From assembly GCA_036377595.1 (NCBI GenBank), contig DASUYB010000029.1, positions 18,942 to 82,941 on the forward strand: a DNA stretch of 64,000 nt, written 5' to 3'. The stretch is from Longimicrobium sp. (GTDB lineage Bacteria; Gemmatimonadota; Gemmatimonadetes; Longimicrobiales; Longimicrobiaceae). The notes beneath the pieces are model-generated. The model had not been told where the DNA came from and did no database searches. It saw only the letters and a program-made list of their open reading frames with translations. The translations under genes and the position numbers were made by a program. Below are positions 63,086 through 64,000 of this stretch, one piece after another (positions within the stretch are counted from its first letter, which is position 1; every line of letters starts with the position of its first letter).

Positions 63086-64000
63086 ATGATGATACGCCGG
63101 CGCTCGGTGTCGCTCCTCGCGATCGTGTCGATCTCCACCATCACCCCCGCCGCCGCGCAGCACTCGCCGTGCGTGGCGGAGTGCGCGGACGTCGCGGTGG
63201 TGCACGCGGCGGTGTGGACGGGCGTGCGCGGGGCGGCGGACGCGCAGGCGGTGGCGGCGCGCGGAGGCCGCATCATCGCAGTCGGCAGCGACGCGGAGGT
63301 GAACCGCGTGATCGGGCCGCGCACGCGCGTGGTCGACGCGGGCGGGAGGATGGTGGTGCCGGGGTTCATCGACTCGCACGTGCACTTCATCACCGGCGGT
63401 GTCGCGCTCTCCTCGGTGCAGCTGCGCGACGCGGCCACGCCCGCCGAGTTCGTGCGCCGCATTCGCGACTACGCGCGCACGCTTCCCGCGGGCGCGTGGA
63501 TCACCGAGGGGAACTGGGACCACTCGCTCTGGGGCGGCGAGCTGCCGCGCAAGGAGTGGATCGACTCCATCACCCCTGACAACCCCGTCTGGATCAATCG
63601 CCTGGACGGCCACATGGCACTCGCCAACTCGGCGGCGCTGCGGGCGGCCGGCGTCACCGCGGCCACGCGCGACGTGGAGGGCGGCGAGATCGTGCGCGGC
63701 GCCAACGGCGAGCCCACCGGCATCTTCAAGGACAACGCGCTGGGGCTGGTGGACCGCGCCGTCCCCCCGCTCGGCGCCGAGCAGCAGGACCGGGCGCTGG
63801 CCGCGGCCATGCGCCACGTGGCCGAGCAGGGCGTGACCAGCGTGCAGCACATGGGCGGGTGGGACGACCTGCGCACCTTCCGCCGCGCGCGCGCCGCCGG
63901 CCGCCTGCGCACCCGCATCTCGGCCGCGGTGCCGCTGGAAAGCTGGGCGCGCCTGCGCGACACCGTGGCGGCCAGCGGCCGCGGCGACGAGTGGCTGCGG
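63086..64000 (+). CDS. Secreted amidohydrolase (YtcJ-like), partial at window edge
   Basis: 305 codons visible, cut at the right edge. Signal peptide MMIRRRSVSLLAIVSISTITPAAAQ (two starts, 63086 or 63089). Then the amidohydrolase composite domain and the first metal-binding strand FIDSHVHFITGG near 93, VRGANGEPTGIFKDNAL near 210 and QHMGGWDD near 255. The Gly-x-x-x-x-Ile-Phe-Lys segment is characteristic of the amidohydrolase-3/YtcJ group. Substrate unknown. It is 32 bases after the nucleotidyltransferase. Confidence 0.82.
   Translation, partial: MMIRRRSVSLLAIVSISTITPAAAQHSPCVAECADVAVVHAAVWTGVRGAADAQAVAARGGRIIAVGSDAEVNRVIGPRTRVVDAGGRMVVPGFIDSHVHFITGGVALSSVQLRDAATPAEFVRRIRDYARTLPAGAWITEGNWDHSLWGGELPRKEWIDSITPDNPVWINRLDGHMALANSAALRAAGVTAATRDVEGGEIVRGANGEPTGIFKDNALGLVDRAVPPLGAEQQDRALAAAMRHVAEQGVTSVQHMGGWDDLRTFRRARAAGRLRTRISAAVPLESWARLRDTVAASGRGDEWLR

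Overview
The window is about 64 kb of very GC-rich bacterial chromosome. Coding density is high, codons are GC-ended, and GTG/TTG starts are common (both ATP-dependent transporter genes, speD-linked genes, rhomboid). Many secreted or lipobox proteins, a TPR/histidine-kinase style and a large variety of short intergenic inverted repeats suggest a soil or sediment Gemmatimonadota member, possibly Longimicrobium-like. This taxonomic call is an inference from style and gene content; no rRNA or marker gene is present.

Layout. 1-4.2 kb: end of a lipoprotein gene, a helix-turn-helix/nucleotidyltransferase pair behind two palindromic operators, and a two-domain ALDH16-type aldehyde dehydrogenase. 4.5-10.2 kb: a rhomboid protease, then two paralogous secreted TPR proteins on either side of an S41 protease. 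10.5-28.1 kb: a dispersed but nearly complete aerobic purine-degradation pathway on the + strand: three-subunit xanthine dehydrogenase, allantoinase, a cupin, allantoicase, OHCU decarboxylase, HIU hydrolase and uricase. Between these lie a Coq4-like protein, a zinc-ribbon membrane protein, two secreted proteins on the other strand, an ArsR regulator, an SDR lacking its catalytic Tyr/Lys, RidA, a YbaK-type deacylase, a PhzF protein, an apparent short structured transcript and a YhhN membrane protein.

28.3-34.5 kb: a compact ligase module (esterase, ATP-grasp ligase with a long Gly/Ser tail, circularly permuted ATP-grasp, GCS2-type carboxylate-amine ligase) that looks like a biosynthetic system for an amide-linked product. 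34.6-42.3 kb: a calcineurin-like phosphoesterase, an ExaC-type aldehyde dehydrogenase with DUF779 partner, HipBA, a methyltransferase, a lipoprotein and an orphan AbrB-type antitoxin. 42.5-48.7 kb (- strand): speD, a DUF4178 protein, a tiny membrane protein, DUF350, a membrane spermidine-synthase-like protein and a Tat/lipobox flavin oxidase, probably one polyamine/envelope system.

48.9-57.4 kb: a DUF4268 nuclease-like protein, thiC with its TPP riboswitch and a duplicated thiC 3' end, a DUF4157 plus glucosaminidase protein (contractile-injection-system type effector), a GGGVLVGGN-motif lipoprotein, and a histidine kinase overlapping a TPR protein. 57.7-64 kb: ybbAP-type ABC transporter divergent from a TesA-like SGNH hydrolase with overlapping start codons, a VapBC pair overlapping a minimal nucleotidyltransferase, and the start of a secreted amidohydrolase.

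Gene-free spaces are rich in repeats of at least four kinds: short-period inverted repeats that behave like terminators, about 185-bp elements with GTCATYC-type inverted ends, CCCGTTATCGGG-cored elements and 53-bp hairpin pairs. Two purine-pathway gene pairs are bracketed by inverted copies of such repeats.
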